Below are positions 8,677 through 17,450 of a stretch of 64,000 nt of DNA, piece by piece. This DNA is from Pseudomonas lini (GTDB lineage: Bacteria > Pseudomonadota > Gammaproteobacteria > Pseudomonadales > Pseudomonadaceae). A program made the translations under genes and the position numbers. The notes beneath the pieces were generated by a model. It had not been told where the DNA came from. It searched no databases and saw nothing but the letters and a program-made list of their open reading frames with translations. How positions within the stretch are numbered: position 1 is the first letter of the stretch; each line of letters starts with the position of its first letter. Location of the stretch: assembly GCF_964063345.1 (NCBI RefSeq), contig NZ_OZ061318.1:5208001-5272000 (forward strand). Reading direction: 5' to 3'.

Positions 8677-9117
8677 TCACTCGCCGCGGATGTACTGCTC
8701 CAACTGCCGAATCAGTTCAGCCTGTTCGGCAATGGCTTCCTTGACCAGGTCGCCGATGGACAGCAAGCCTATCAACTCGCCGTTTTCCACCACCGGCAAG
8801 TGCCGCAGGCGTTTTTCGGACATGATGCCCATGCAGGTTTCGACGGTTTGATGGGTGTCCACGGTGATGACCGGCGCCACCATGATATCGCTGACCGGTG
8901 TGCCGACAGAGGAGCGCCCCTTGAGCACCAGTTTGCGCGCATAGTCACGCTCGCTGATGATGCCGACGACCTTTCCCTCTTTCAGCACCGGTAACGCGCC
9001 GACGTTTTTTGCGGCCATCACCATCAGCGCTTCCAGCACCATTTGATGAGGCGCAATGGTGTGGACTTCCTGATTCTGTTGGGCTTTTAACTTGAGCAGT
9101 TGGGCGACGGTTTTCAT
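8677..9117 (-). CDS. CBS-pair domain protein
   Basis: A 146-residue protein made almost wholly of two CBS motifs, about residues 8-62 (ending GIISERDYARKLV) and 73-130 (ending LLSIGDLVKEAI). CBS pairs bind adenosyl ligands such as AMP, ATP or S-adenosylmethionine and act as regulatory modules. The short C-terminal tail is a charged helix. No partner enzyme is encoded next to it. The longer frame begins at 9195, but family proteins start at MKTVAQLL, so 9117 is used. Confidence 0.85.
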   Translation of the reverse strand: MKTVAQLLKLKAQQNQEVHTIAPHQMVLEALMVMAAKNVGALPVLKEGKVVGIISERDYARKLVLKGRSSVGTPVSDIMVAPVITVDTHQTVETCMGIMSEKRLRHLPVVENGELIGLLSIGDLVKEAIAEQAELIRQLEQYIRGE

Positions 9118-9479
9118 GACGGATTCTCGGGTGTTGTCGTTGTTCTTGAAGAATCGTAGAGACGCGCTCGCAGAGCAAGGCAGAAAGCGGCACATACAGC
9201 GCGAAAAGCGTCATTCGGCGATTTTTCTTTCGTAAACGTCGCAATCCACCGGGAATGCGTCTGTTAGCCGGAAAATATAGACAGAGGTTTGGGACAGGGC
9301 GCGCATCCAGTTTTGCAGCGTGTTGGCACGGGAGCGGTTTATGGTCGACATCCTTTGATCCCGGGCACTGGAAGGCTATAGATCTTTTTAGTTAATACCT
9401 TGAAATAGATGAAGAAAAATAAAATAAGGAAATTCGAATAGGCTCGTATTTTCCAATAGGTCATGGATGACTTGTCATT
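9118..9479. other. Intergenic region, 362 bp, upstream of the NEL toxin gene
   Basis: No gene is supported here. The last 120 bp (about 9375-9480) are markedly more A/T-rich than the surroundings and probably hold the promoter of the large toxin gene. I found no convincing HrpL-type or sigma-54-type box. Confidence 0.5.
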
Positions 9480-12400
9480 ATGTTTGATGTTTTAACTGCT
9501 GCTAAATTTACACAGCGTTCATTTCCTGAGTCTATTACTCAGAATCCGCACGCACATTTCATTGCCAAGGCTATTCCAGGTTGGCTTTCAAGCGCCCTCG
9601 CAGAAAACCGCGCCGCTTTAAAGCAGCTTGTTGGACCTGCCATGCCCCGGTATGACATGGCCTCGGCGCAATTGCGTGATGAGATGAAAAGCGCGTTTGA
9701 GGAAAGTTGGGCGTCACAAAACGAGAGTGATAAAATTCTGAACAAGGTTCAGGAAGTCGAAACATTCGCCGAACCGTTTTTAATCGCTGCGCTGAAAGAT
9801 AAGTACAACATTACCCTGGATGTCAAAGCGACCTACCTGCGGCTTTATTGTCCCAAGGGTATTGTGGTCGGATTTGATGTGCGGACGCTGTCGCTGCTTG
9901 AGGCCGCGCTGCATAACTTCGAAGTTAAAGAAACCCGGGCGGGTTATTTCGACGCGGCGAGCGACTTCATTACGAAGCCTTCTGCTTCCGGGCAATTCGA
10001 CATCGTGCCGATCAAACATAAATTGTCTGTTGAGGCCTTCGCAGCGTTGTGTCGTGAACTGGATATCGGCGCGCGATACCAAGTTTACTTGAAGGCGTTC
10101 ATGGGGTTCGCCAACCCGGTGGCGAGGGCGGTGTTACAACGCAAAGTACAGACCAGTCAAAGGGATGCATTGCGTGCGGCCAGTGTTCTGGCACTCATGA
10201 AACAGGACATTGATCACGAAACTCATCGCATGCTGTTGAATTTGGTTGCAGGGCATCAAGCACTGACTTTGCACGGCAAACCGATGTACTGCTATGAATT
10301 GACGATGATGGACACTGCCCTGACAGGCATTGTTCTGATCGCTGCGGACCTTGATCACAGCCATCAAATCGAACAAGTCATCGTCTATGTCCCCCATGAC
10401 CCGCACCATCCGGTCAAACAATATCCCTCTCTGGCCAGGTTCTGCAGCGAATTGACCACCCATTTACGTGTGCCTGAGTATCAGCGCTTTTTCAGCCGGT
10501 TTGTCCCTCACCAACAGCGGGGCACCTTCTTTTTCCAGCTCAATAACCGACTTTCAAGGATTCAATGGCATGCAACCTTGCCGTTTGAACAAAAGCCGGC
10601 ATGGCGTAGCGAGCCAATTATCAATCCTGATCTACAGATGGCATATCGACGAAGCCGCGGTGACTTCTGGACCCATGACTTTCACCAGAAACTGAACAAA
10701 ATTCTCAATGACGCTCGAGCGATGGCGGTGCCCACTGGCGATGAGGATGAAAAATCCCGTTGGGCGCGCTGGGATAGTTTTCAAAAAATTGCCGTCGCCA
10801 TTCTTGAAGTGGCCGCTTTTGTGGCCGCGCCCTTTGTCCCTTTGCTTGGCGAGCTGATGTTGGCCTATACCGCTTATCAACTGCTTGATGAAACGTTCGA
10901 AGGGGTTGTCGAGTGGTCAGAAGGGCAGCGAAGCGAAGCGGCCGGGCATTTGATCGGTGTGGCTGAAAGCCTGATCCAGTTGGGTACATTCGCCGCAGGA
11001 GGCAAAGTGGTGGGCGCCTTGTTGCCGCTCAAGTCCTCGCTTTTTGTCGAGCGCATGCGGGTGGTAGAAACGAGCGATGGTCGGTCGCGATTATGGGATC
11101 CTGATCTGGGGCGCTACGCACAGTCGGTCACACTTGATGAAACTGTGCGGCCAGATGAAAAAGGCATTTATCGGCATGCAGGACAGGAGGTGCTGTCGCT
11201 CGATGGCAGGCAGTTTGTGGTTAAGCCTGAACCTGGATCGGACCAGTACCGCATTCAGCATCCCCGACGAGCCGACGCCTACGCTCCCCGTCTTGCACAC
11301 AACGGTGTTGGTGCGTGGGTGCATGAGGCTGAGCGTCCTCAGGCATGGCAGGGCGTCAATCTGATGCGACGCCTGGGGCATCGCGTCGATTCGTTTTCCG
11401 ATCAAACCCTGGAGCAGATCCGGATCGTCAGTGGCGTTGACGAAGCGGTATTGCGCAAGCTGCACGTCGAGCATGAGCGACCGCCGGCGTTGCTGGTCGC
11501 AACCATCAAGCGTTTTACCGCTGACCAGGAGGTGAGTACCTTCATCGAGCGGATGAGCAGCCATGATCCGCAGGTGTATGGCCAGGCCGATGCCCAGACC
11601 CAACTGGAACTGTTGACACGTCATCGCAAGTGGCCAAAGAACCGTAACGTGCAGTGGCTCGACGCTCAAGACGAAGTGCTCTGGCAGTCTTCGCCAGACT
11701 TGGGCGAACGGATGGTCAAGGTCAGATCCGGGCAGACCGGTTACCACGATCTCGCCGCAACACTGTTGTCCCAACTGCAAGAGCAGGAGGTCAAGGCCCT
11801 GCTGGATGAAGCGTTTGGCGATGGAATTATCGTCCTGGATATGTGTGCGGCCAGACTGCGCGCGCTCATTGCCACGGCGGCCAAGGAGCAAAAAGCGGCG
11901 TTGGTGGATGCTCGCTTCAGACTCGATGAAGCCTCTGTCGACCCTGACGTGGCGACGCACGTTGAAGGATTTCGTAGCGAGTTTCCTCAATTGCCGGATG
12001 CCATCATGGATGAGCTGCTGGTCGATATCACCGAGGCAGAACGCCAACAGATGAGCGACCGGCAGCGTTTACCGTTACGTCTGCGACAGGAGGCCCGCAC
12101 GGCGATGCGTGAATGGCGGATTGTCCGGGCGTATGAGGGGTTGTATTTGCCCTCGAGCGAAAATCTGGATACCAGTCGGCTAGCGTTGCACAGTATCGAG
12201 CGACTGCCAGGCTGGTCGCCCGAGGTGCGCATCGAGATGCGCAACCAGTCGTTCGATGGGCCGCTACTCGACAGTATCGGGACGGAGCACGCGCCCATTC
12301 GCAAAGTTCTGGCGCGAACCACGCAGAACACCTTTCAGCCTTATGACGAAGAGGGCAATACACTGCATGGCGCTGACGATTTCTATACCTCCCTGTTGCA

Positions 12401-14429
12401 AGCCTTGCCTGATGCCGCGCGCAGGAAACTGGGCCACGAAATTGGTCAAGGCATCCAATTGCGACAGACATTGCAGAACGCACCGCTGAGGCATGCGGCG
12501 TTGCGCGAAATTCTTCCTGAACCCTCTGTTCGACACGTTTTGGACACCGCGGCCGCAACCCGTTTGCGCGGAGCCGTTCAGGGGTTTGCGCGAATCAATG
12601 AGCCTCTGCTCGGTACGGGAGGGACGTTGAGCCTGGAGGATCGGTTCAAGGTGCTGTATCCGCAGGCGAGTGCGGACACGTTTGCCGATTTTGTCCGTTC
12701 ATCCGGCTCGCAGACTCGGGCGTTGCGGACCATCGGCGAGCGGGAGTCGGAGTTCGAGGAACTGACCAAAGCCCTGGATAGCTGGGTGGCGATCGAGCGA
12801 GGCGAGCTTCTACCCATGGATCAGCGCTACCACAAGGGGCGCTTTTCCAAGGCGATCAAGCAATGCTGGCAGGCTGCACAAACGTCGGGGCCGGACGGCT
12901 ATGCCCTGGACCTGGATTTTCACTGGACGAGTGATTTTCTGGAGTATTTGCCAGCGTTGAACGCTGATTTCCGGCATGTCAGTTCGCTGCAATTCCGCCA
13001 TGTCGAATTGCGTACCGATATCACCGGTTTACTGCATTACTTCCCCAATCTGAGGGCGCTGGACTTGAGTGACAACGCGCTGGTCGCCCCCCCTCGCTTG
13101 CAGGAAAATTTGCCGGCGCTCGAGAGTCTTAACCTTTCCAATAACCAACTGACGCTGACCGCTGAAAGTGTGACGGATATGGCCGGCCTGACCCGTCTGC
13201 AAACGCTGAGATTGGCTGGCAACTCCGCGCTGTCGCAGGGGCCGGATGTCAGCCAAATGGCTGAGCTCCAACTGTTGGATTTGCACGATACCGGTATAAC
13301 GAATTGGCCCATCGGCCTGCTCACGCTGCCGCGACCGCGCGCCTTTGAACTGGATCTGCAGGGCAATCCGATTGAACAGGTGCCCCAAGTGACATCCGGT
13401 TCGGAGCAGGCACGTCTTGTTGCCCGCACCCGTTTGAGCCGCGATCGGTTGTCTGATCAAGGTCGTGAACAATTTCAGGGCTACATGCGCTCGGTGGGGT
13501 ATGACCCGGCACGCAGCTACCCGCCCAAGGGCGAGGAAATCAGTGTGTACTGGCTGGAAGGTTTGTCGGGCGTACAACGAGAAGGCAGGCAAGCGACCTG
13601 GGATGAGCTTGAAGGGGAACCGAATGCCCAAGGTTTTTTCGAAGTGCTGGAGCAACTCACCGACTCAGCCGATTACGTCGAAGAATCCAGCCGTCCCGGG
13701 CTGAAACAACGGGTGTGGCGAATGCTCGACGCCGTTACCCAGGACACTCCGCTGCGCGAAGAACTGTTTCGCATGGCCACCAACCCTGATACATGTGCCG
13801 ACGCTGGTGCGCAGATTTTCAATGAAATGGGGATCAAAGTACTGGTTCACGAAGCGTATCTGGGTGGCAGCCCTGAGCAGATCGAAACCAGCCTGATCAG
13901 ATTGGCGAAGGGCAAGTCCCGTCTGGATCAGGTCAATGAAATCGCCCGCGCCACTGTCCAGAGCCGATTACAGGCCGGTGAAACCTTTATGGCGGTCGAT
14001 GAAGACGGGGACATCACCGGCACCATCGACGAGGTGGAGGTTTATCTGGCGTTTCAGACCGGTCTGGCGGATCGACTTGAACTGCCGTGGCAGTCGCGGG
14101 GGATGTTGTTCCGGGAGATGGCTGAGGTGAGTGACGCGCAGATAGATCAGGCGTATGAATCGGTTTTGACGCTTGAGGCGGGTGAGGGGGGGGTGAACCG
14201 GATCATCGAGCAGCGGTTCTGGCGCAAGTACCTGAAGGGGCGTTATGCCCAGGCGTTTGCGCAGAATTCGACGGTGTACAACGTGAAGTCAGAAGAACTG
14301 CTCAATCGGCATCTGGCGGGTGCTATCTCGCAGCAGGCGTATGAGCGCAAAATCACCGAGTTGGCGGATAAACGAAAGGTTCTGTTCAGGACTCTGACCC
14401 GGGAGGCCATGAATACAGCGAGTGTCTGA
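9480..14429 (+). CDS. Giant LRR / NEL-type E3 ubiquitin ligase toxin
   Basis: A 1649-residue protein. The N-terminal 500 residues resemble the dermonecrotic-toxin-like domain (DUF6543) common in Pseudomonas. Residues about 435-520 hold hydrophobic helices that could insert in membranes. Leucine-rich repeats lie at about 1185-1305 (LRALDLSDNAL, LESLNLSNNQL, LQTLRLAGN, LQLLDLHDTGI). The rest is an IpaH/SspH-type NEL domain, with Cys1439 in the catalytic context PDTCADAGAQIF. NEL ligases are injected into host cells, where LRRs pick targets and the Cys carries ubiquitin. No secretion signal or type III genes are seen here, so the delivery route is unknown. The start has no clear ribosome site. 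Confidence 0.88.
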   Translation: MFDVLTAAKFTQRSFPESITQNPHAHFIAKAIPGWLSSALAENRAALKQLVGPAMPRYDMASAQLRDEMKSAFEESWASQNESDKILNKVQEVETFAEPFLIAALKDKYNITLDVKATYLRLYCPKGIVVGFDVRTLSLLEAALHNFEVKETRAGYFDAASDFITKPSASGQFDIVPIKHKLSVEAFAALCRELDIGARYQVYLKAFMGFANPVARAVLQRKVQTSQRDALRAASVLALMKQDIDHETHRMLLNLVAGHQALTLHGKPMYCYELTMMDTALTGIVLIAADLDHSHQIEQVIVYVPHDPHHPVKQYPSLARFCSELTTHLRVPEYQRFFSRFVPHQQRGTFFFQLNNRLSRIQWHATLPFEQKPAWRSEPIINPDLQMAYRRSRGDFWTHDFHQKLNKILNDARAMAVPTGDEDEKSRWARWDSFQKIAVAILEVAAFVAAPFVPLLGELMLAYTAYQLLDETFEGVVEWSEGQRSEAAGHLIGVAESLIQLGTFAAGGKVVGALLPLKSSLFVERMRVVETSDGRSRLWDPDLGRYAQSVTLDETVRPDEKGIYRHAGQEVLSLDGRQFVVKPEPGSDQYRIQHPRRADAYAPRLAHNGVGAWVHEAERPQAWQGVNLMRRLGHRVDSFSDQTLEQIRIVSGVDEAVLRKLHVEHERPPALLVATIKRFTADQEVSTFIERMSSHDPQVYGQADAQTQLELLTRHRKWPKNRNVQWLDAQDEVLWQSSPDLGERMVKVRSGQTGYHDLAATLLSQLQEQEVKALLDEAFGDGIIVLDMCAARLRALIATAAKEQKAALVDARFRLDEASVDPDVATHVEGFRSEFPQLPDAIMDELLVDITEAERQQMSDRQRLPLRLRQEARTAMREWRIVRAYEGLYLPSSENLDTSRLALHSIERLPGWSPEVRIEMRNQSFDGPLLDSIGTEHAPIRKVLARTTQNTFQPYDEEGNTLHGADDFYTSLLQALPDAARRKLGHEIGQGIQLRQTLQNAPLRHAALREILPEPSVRHVLDTAAATRLRGAVQGFARINEPLLGTGGTLSLEDRFKVLYPQASADTFADFVRSSGSQTRALRTIGERESEFEELTKALDSWVAIERGELLPMDQRYHKGRFSKAIKQCWQAAQTSGPDGYALDLDFHWTSDFLEYLPALNADFRHVSSLQFRHVELRTDITGLLHYFPNLRALDLSDNALVAPPRLQENLPALESLNLSNNQLTLTAESVTDMAGLTRLQTLRLAGNSALSQGPDVSQMAELQLLDLHDTGITNWPIGLLTLPRPRAFELDLQGNPIEQVPQVTSGSEQARLVARTRLSRDRLSDQGREQFQGYMRSVGYDPARSYPPKGEEISVYWLEGLSGVQREGRQATWDELEGEPNAQGFFEVLEQLTDSADYVEESSRPGLKQRVWRMLDAVTQDTPLREELFRMATNPDTCADAGAQIFNEMGIKVLVHEAYLGGSPEQIETSLIRLAKGKSRLDQVNEIARATVQSRLQAGETFMAVDEDGDITGTIDEVEVYLAFQTGLADRLELPWQSRGMLFREMAEVSDAQIDQAYESVLTLEAGEGGVNRIIEQRFWRKYLKGRYAQAFAQNSTVYNVKSEELLNRHLAGAISQQAYERKITELADKRKVLFRTLTREAMNTASV

Positions 14430-14460
14430 CGGTAATAAAGACACTCCATTCGCTAACGAC

Positions 14461-14514
14461 GGTTTGCCTGTCAACGCTCTCGTTTTCAAAGACGTTGACA
14501 GGTCAAACCCATTT
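14461..14514. terminator. Candidate hairpin between convergent toxin genes
   Basis: GGTTTGCCTGTCAACG (14461-14476) pairs with CGTTGACAGGTCAAACC (14493-14509), with one bulged base and a 16-base loop. On the plus strand it is followed by the modest T tract CATTTTGG. It may terminate one or both convergent genes. Confidence 0.55.
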
Positions 14515-14546
14515 TGGCTCATCTAGGCTGACAGTGATGAAATTGC

Positions 14547-17258
14547 TCACCTTGGATAGGTCTGGACTATATGTTTCCACTCCTCATGGGATAAATTTAT
14601 TCGCCCTGTTGGAATGTCAATAGCGGACCGACCTTGGCGGGATGTATCCAGTATGTGACTGCAGTTGAAACATGCCGGAAAAGCGACTGCGGCTACTTCC
14701 TTCTGCAACCTTTGAGTGATGATGGTCAGGTTTTGTAGATTGTCACTAATATTGGGGATCATTAGCGCGGCAGTGTTTAAAACTCTGGTTTCAGCATGAA
14801 ATGAAGGAATGCCCGCACCTTGAGGAATAAAACCATCACTTGCGATGATATGGTTTTTAGTGAGTTCTTCTGTCAACGAGTGGAGCGGACGGGCTTCATA
14901 CTCGATCCCTCTCATATCTATCGGGTCATCGCTACCTGATCTATATATTTTCACGGGATAAGTTTGATCATTGTAAGCCGTTCTGAAAGCCTCGTTGAGT
15001 TCCGGAATAAATACATCGGCATCTATTCGCAATATGCCGAGGTTTGCCGGATTGGATTCGCCCAAGGCAACATTACGCGGTTTATGGATTTTGACGCCTT
15101 TATAGGCCTCCACGCCTTCAGCCGGTAAAACGATATTGAACATATCGGTAATTATTATGGAGTTTTCAGGGCTACCATCCGAGTATTCAGCACCGGCATG
15201 AGCACTTAAATCATTGAGTTTTCTTTTGGTGAACTTAGCGTCTGGAAATTTCTCTAGATGCGCATTTTCGACGCGTTGAATTTCGTCTGGTTTTCCTTTT
15301 CTGGGTGGTAGGGGATTTCTAGTATTGGCTGTCAGAATGGACGTGCTTCTTGAGCTCATTTGCTCGGGAAAACCACCGGTTAACCCGAGGATGTCGACAA
15401 AACTCATCGGGTTATTACCCACCATCGCATACAGATTCAACCCATCCACAGCCCCCGCTGGATCGGCGCTGATCCAGCGTTGCAACCACGGCGCGTAATA
15501 ACGCCGTCCGTAGTAGTAAAGTCCGCTGTCATCCATCTCCTTGCCCGAATAGCGGATGGTTTTATAACTGACTTCCCGCTCCGAATCCGCTGCCAGCCAA
15601 GCCGTACCGCCGAATGGATAATAGTGCTCGTGACTGATCAGACGGGCCGTTTGATCAAGTTCGATGAGGCTGGAACCCTGGCTGTCGTCGAGGCAGTAGC
15701 GCACCTGATTGGCCTCGATGTCTCCCGGTTTACCGCTGAGCCAATGCAGGCAACGCACGTTGCCAATCACATTCGGCAAAGTGATGACGTGCAGCGCTTC
15801 ACCTGTGTCGCGGGTGCGTATTTCCAGGCCGGGAAGGTAGCGCACTTCGTGAAAATGGCTGGTCGATGACGTATGGGTTTCGTGGCGTTTATAGACACGT
15901 TCGCCATTGCTGTAGCGATAGGTTTCCTTATCGTCGAGGCCGGTCTCGCGTTCGATCAGCGTGATGGAGGTCAGCTCATTACGACTGTTCCAGTGCAAGG
16001 ACTGACCCGGTTGCAAGGCCTGGAGATTGCCATGGAGGTCAAATAACCTGGAAAAAACCGGTTCGGGATCTCCCTCCTTCCAGCGCACCCCACGGTTGCT
16101 GGACGGATCAATTCGCATCTGATGGGTGTAACCGCCTACCGCGCGACTATGAGTCAACTTGATCAGGTTGCCTCCCGTGTCGTACTCGTAGGTCTGTGTG
16201 TAGTTCAGGATATTGTTGGGGTCGTTCGGCAGCGGCCGCCCTGGCATGCTGGACGGTGGGGTGGTGTCGTGGCCGGTGGCGCTGGCCAACCGGTACAACG
16301 AGTCATAGGTGAACTCACGGGTTCCATCAATGTACTGGTTGGCGAAGAACACCGGATTGAAGGTGTGATCTTTAATGCGAAGCACATTACCGACCTGGTC
16401 ATAGCCATATTCCAGATCCTGGCGCAGGGCTTGGCCAGGCACTCCGGCCTTCATGTGTGTCAGCCGAGCATCCGCCTTGTCATAGATCCAGGTTTTGGCC
16501 ACGCCGTTACCGAGTTGTTGTTCGATGACCTGACCGGCGGCGTTGTACTGTGCATCCTTGAGGATGTCCTGAGGGGAATCGTTGGCATTGATTTGTAGTG
16601 TTATTTGCTTGAGTTGCCCGGCAATGCCATAGCGCGAGTGCTGCTGATGGTTGCCGGCATCCGTCTGGCTCAGCGCCTTGCCGTCTGCACCGTAAAGCCA
16701 TCTCGTGGTATGGACGCTGCCATCGAATAAGGTGCGGGTTTCAGCAAAAGGCAAGTATTGCAGGCTGAAGGAATCGAATTCCATCGAGCCCGAAGGATCG
16801 ATTTTCCTGATCAACTGCCCGCGCAGGTTATGCCCAGGGTCCGCATCGGCCTTTGCGTAGGTCCAGACCTCGACGTTCGGTTGACCATTGACGTCAACCG
16901 CCAGTACGCGCAATTGATTATCGTAGGTAGTTCGCCATTGATTACCGCGCTCATCCCAGCGGCTGATGACTTCACCGGCCATCCCGAGCAGGCTCAGACG
17001 CCAACCGGAATCGACGCTGTCGATCTTCAGCGGTTGACCGGCCAGCCCATGGATTGTCGTCAGGTTAGGCCTGGAGCCGAACAGACGGGGATCCCAGTGC
17101 TCCACCGGTCTGCCTGCGACGTCATGACGCTGTCGGGTGATGAGTGTTTCCAGAGGCGCGCCAACGCTCTTGCGTAGGTAGGCCACCTGGCAAACCGCCA
17201 GGCCGCGGCCATCATTGACAGCAATTGAAGGGGTTTTCCGATGCACGGTGAGATCCAT
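14547..17258 (-). CDS. TccC/Rhs-type toxin with deaminase-like C-terminal tip
   Basis: A 903-residue protein. The N-terminus (RGLAVCQVAYLR, TRQRHDVAGRPVEHWDPRLFG) is typical of TccC, the C subunit of insecticidal Tc toxins. YD/Rhs repeats run to about residue 590. The Rhs core ends with Asp599-Pro-Ala-Gly and Asp622 in DILGL, the aspartyl autoprotease signature. Beyond about residue 630 lies a variable tip of about 270 residues with visibly lower GC. It holds His821-Ala-Glu823 and Cys863-x-x-Cys866 (PACFNC), the zinc-binding and proton-donor pattern of cytidine-deaminase-fold toxins, closest in look to YwqJ-type. No TcA/TcB genes, PAAR domain or downstream immunity gene is visible. Confidence 0.85.
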   Translation of the reverse strand: MDLTVHRKTPSIAVNDGRGLAVCQVAYLRKSVGAPLETLITRQRHDVAGRPVEHWDPRLFGSRPNLTTIHGLAGQPLKIDSVDSGWRLSLLGMAGEVISRWDERGNQWRTTYDNQLRVLAVDVNGQPNVEVWTYAKADADPGHNLRGQLIRKIDPSGSMEFDSFSLQYLPFAETRTLFDGSVHTTRWLYGADGKALSQTDAGNHQQHSRYGIAGQLKQITLQINANDSPQDILKDAQYNAAGQVIEQQLGNGVAKTWIYDKADARLTHMKAGVPGQALRQDLEYGYDQVGNVLRIKDHTFNPVFFANQYIDGTREFTYDSLYRLASATGHDTTPPSSMPGRPLPNDPNNILNYTQTYEYDTGGNLIKLTHSRAVGGYTHQMRIDPSSNRGVRWKEGDPEPVFSRLFDLHGNLQALQPGQSLHWNSRNELTSITLIERETGLDDKETYRYSNGERVYKRHETHTSSTSHFHEVRYLPGLEIRTRDTGEALHVITLPNVIGNVRCLHWLSGKPGDIEANQVRYCLDDSQGSSLIELDQTARLISHEHYYPFGGTAWLAADSEREVSYKTIRYSGKEMDDSGLYYYGRRYYAPWLQRWISADPAGAVDGLNLYAMVGNNPMSFVDILGLTGGFPEQMSSRSTSILTANTRNPLPPRKGKPDEIQRVENAHLEKFPDAKFTKRKLNDLSAHAGAEYSDGSPENSIIITDMFNIVLPAEGVEAYKGVKIHKPRNVALGESNPANLGILRIDADVFIPELNEAFRTAYNDQTYPVKIYRSGSDDPIDMRGIEYEARPLHSLTEELTKNHIIASDGFIPQGAGIPSFHAETRVLNTAALMIPNISDNLQNLTIITQRLQKEVAAVAFPACFNCSHILDTSRQGRSAIDIPTGRINLSHEEWKHIVQTYPR

Positions 17259-17342
17259 CTCTCAATCTCCTTCAATGCGTTGCATGGGTCAGGCTAAGGG
17301 GGGCTCCAAGGCTCGATGCTATCAACGCACGAGAGGTATGTA

Positions 17343-17362
17343 ACCTGTCAGATATGACAGGT
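17343..17362 (+). promoter_or_regulatory. LexA (SOS) box upstream of polB
   Basis: A perfect 8-bp inverted repeat, ACCTGTCA / TGACAGGT, separated by GATA. Its core at 17345-17360 fits the CTGT-N8-ACAG LexA operator. It lies about 90 bp upstream of the polB start. SOS control of DNA polymerase II is established in E. coli; its use here is inferred. Confidence 0.8.
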
Positions 17363-17450
17363 GAAAAGGGGCAGCACCTGTCCCGATGCATCCACACGGT
17401 TACCCAATGGCGCGTAGAATCATGCCTCTGAACCAATTATCGAGATCGCA

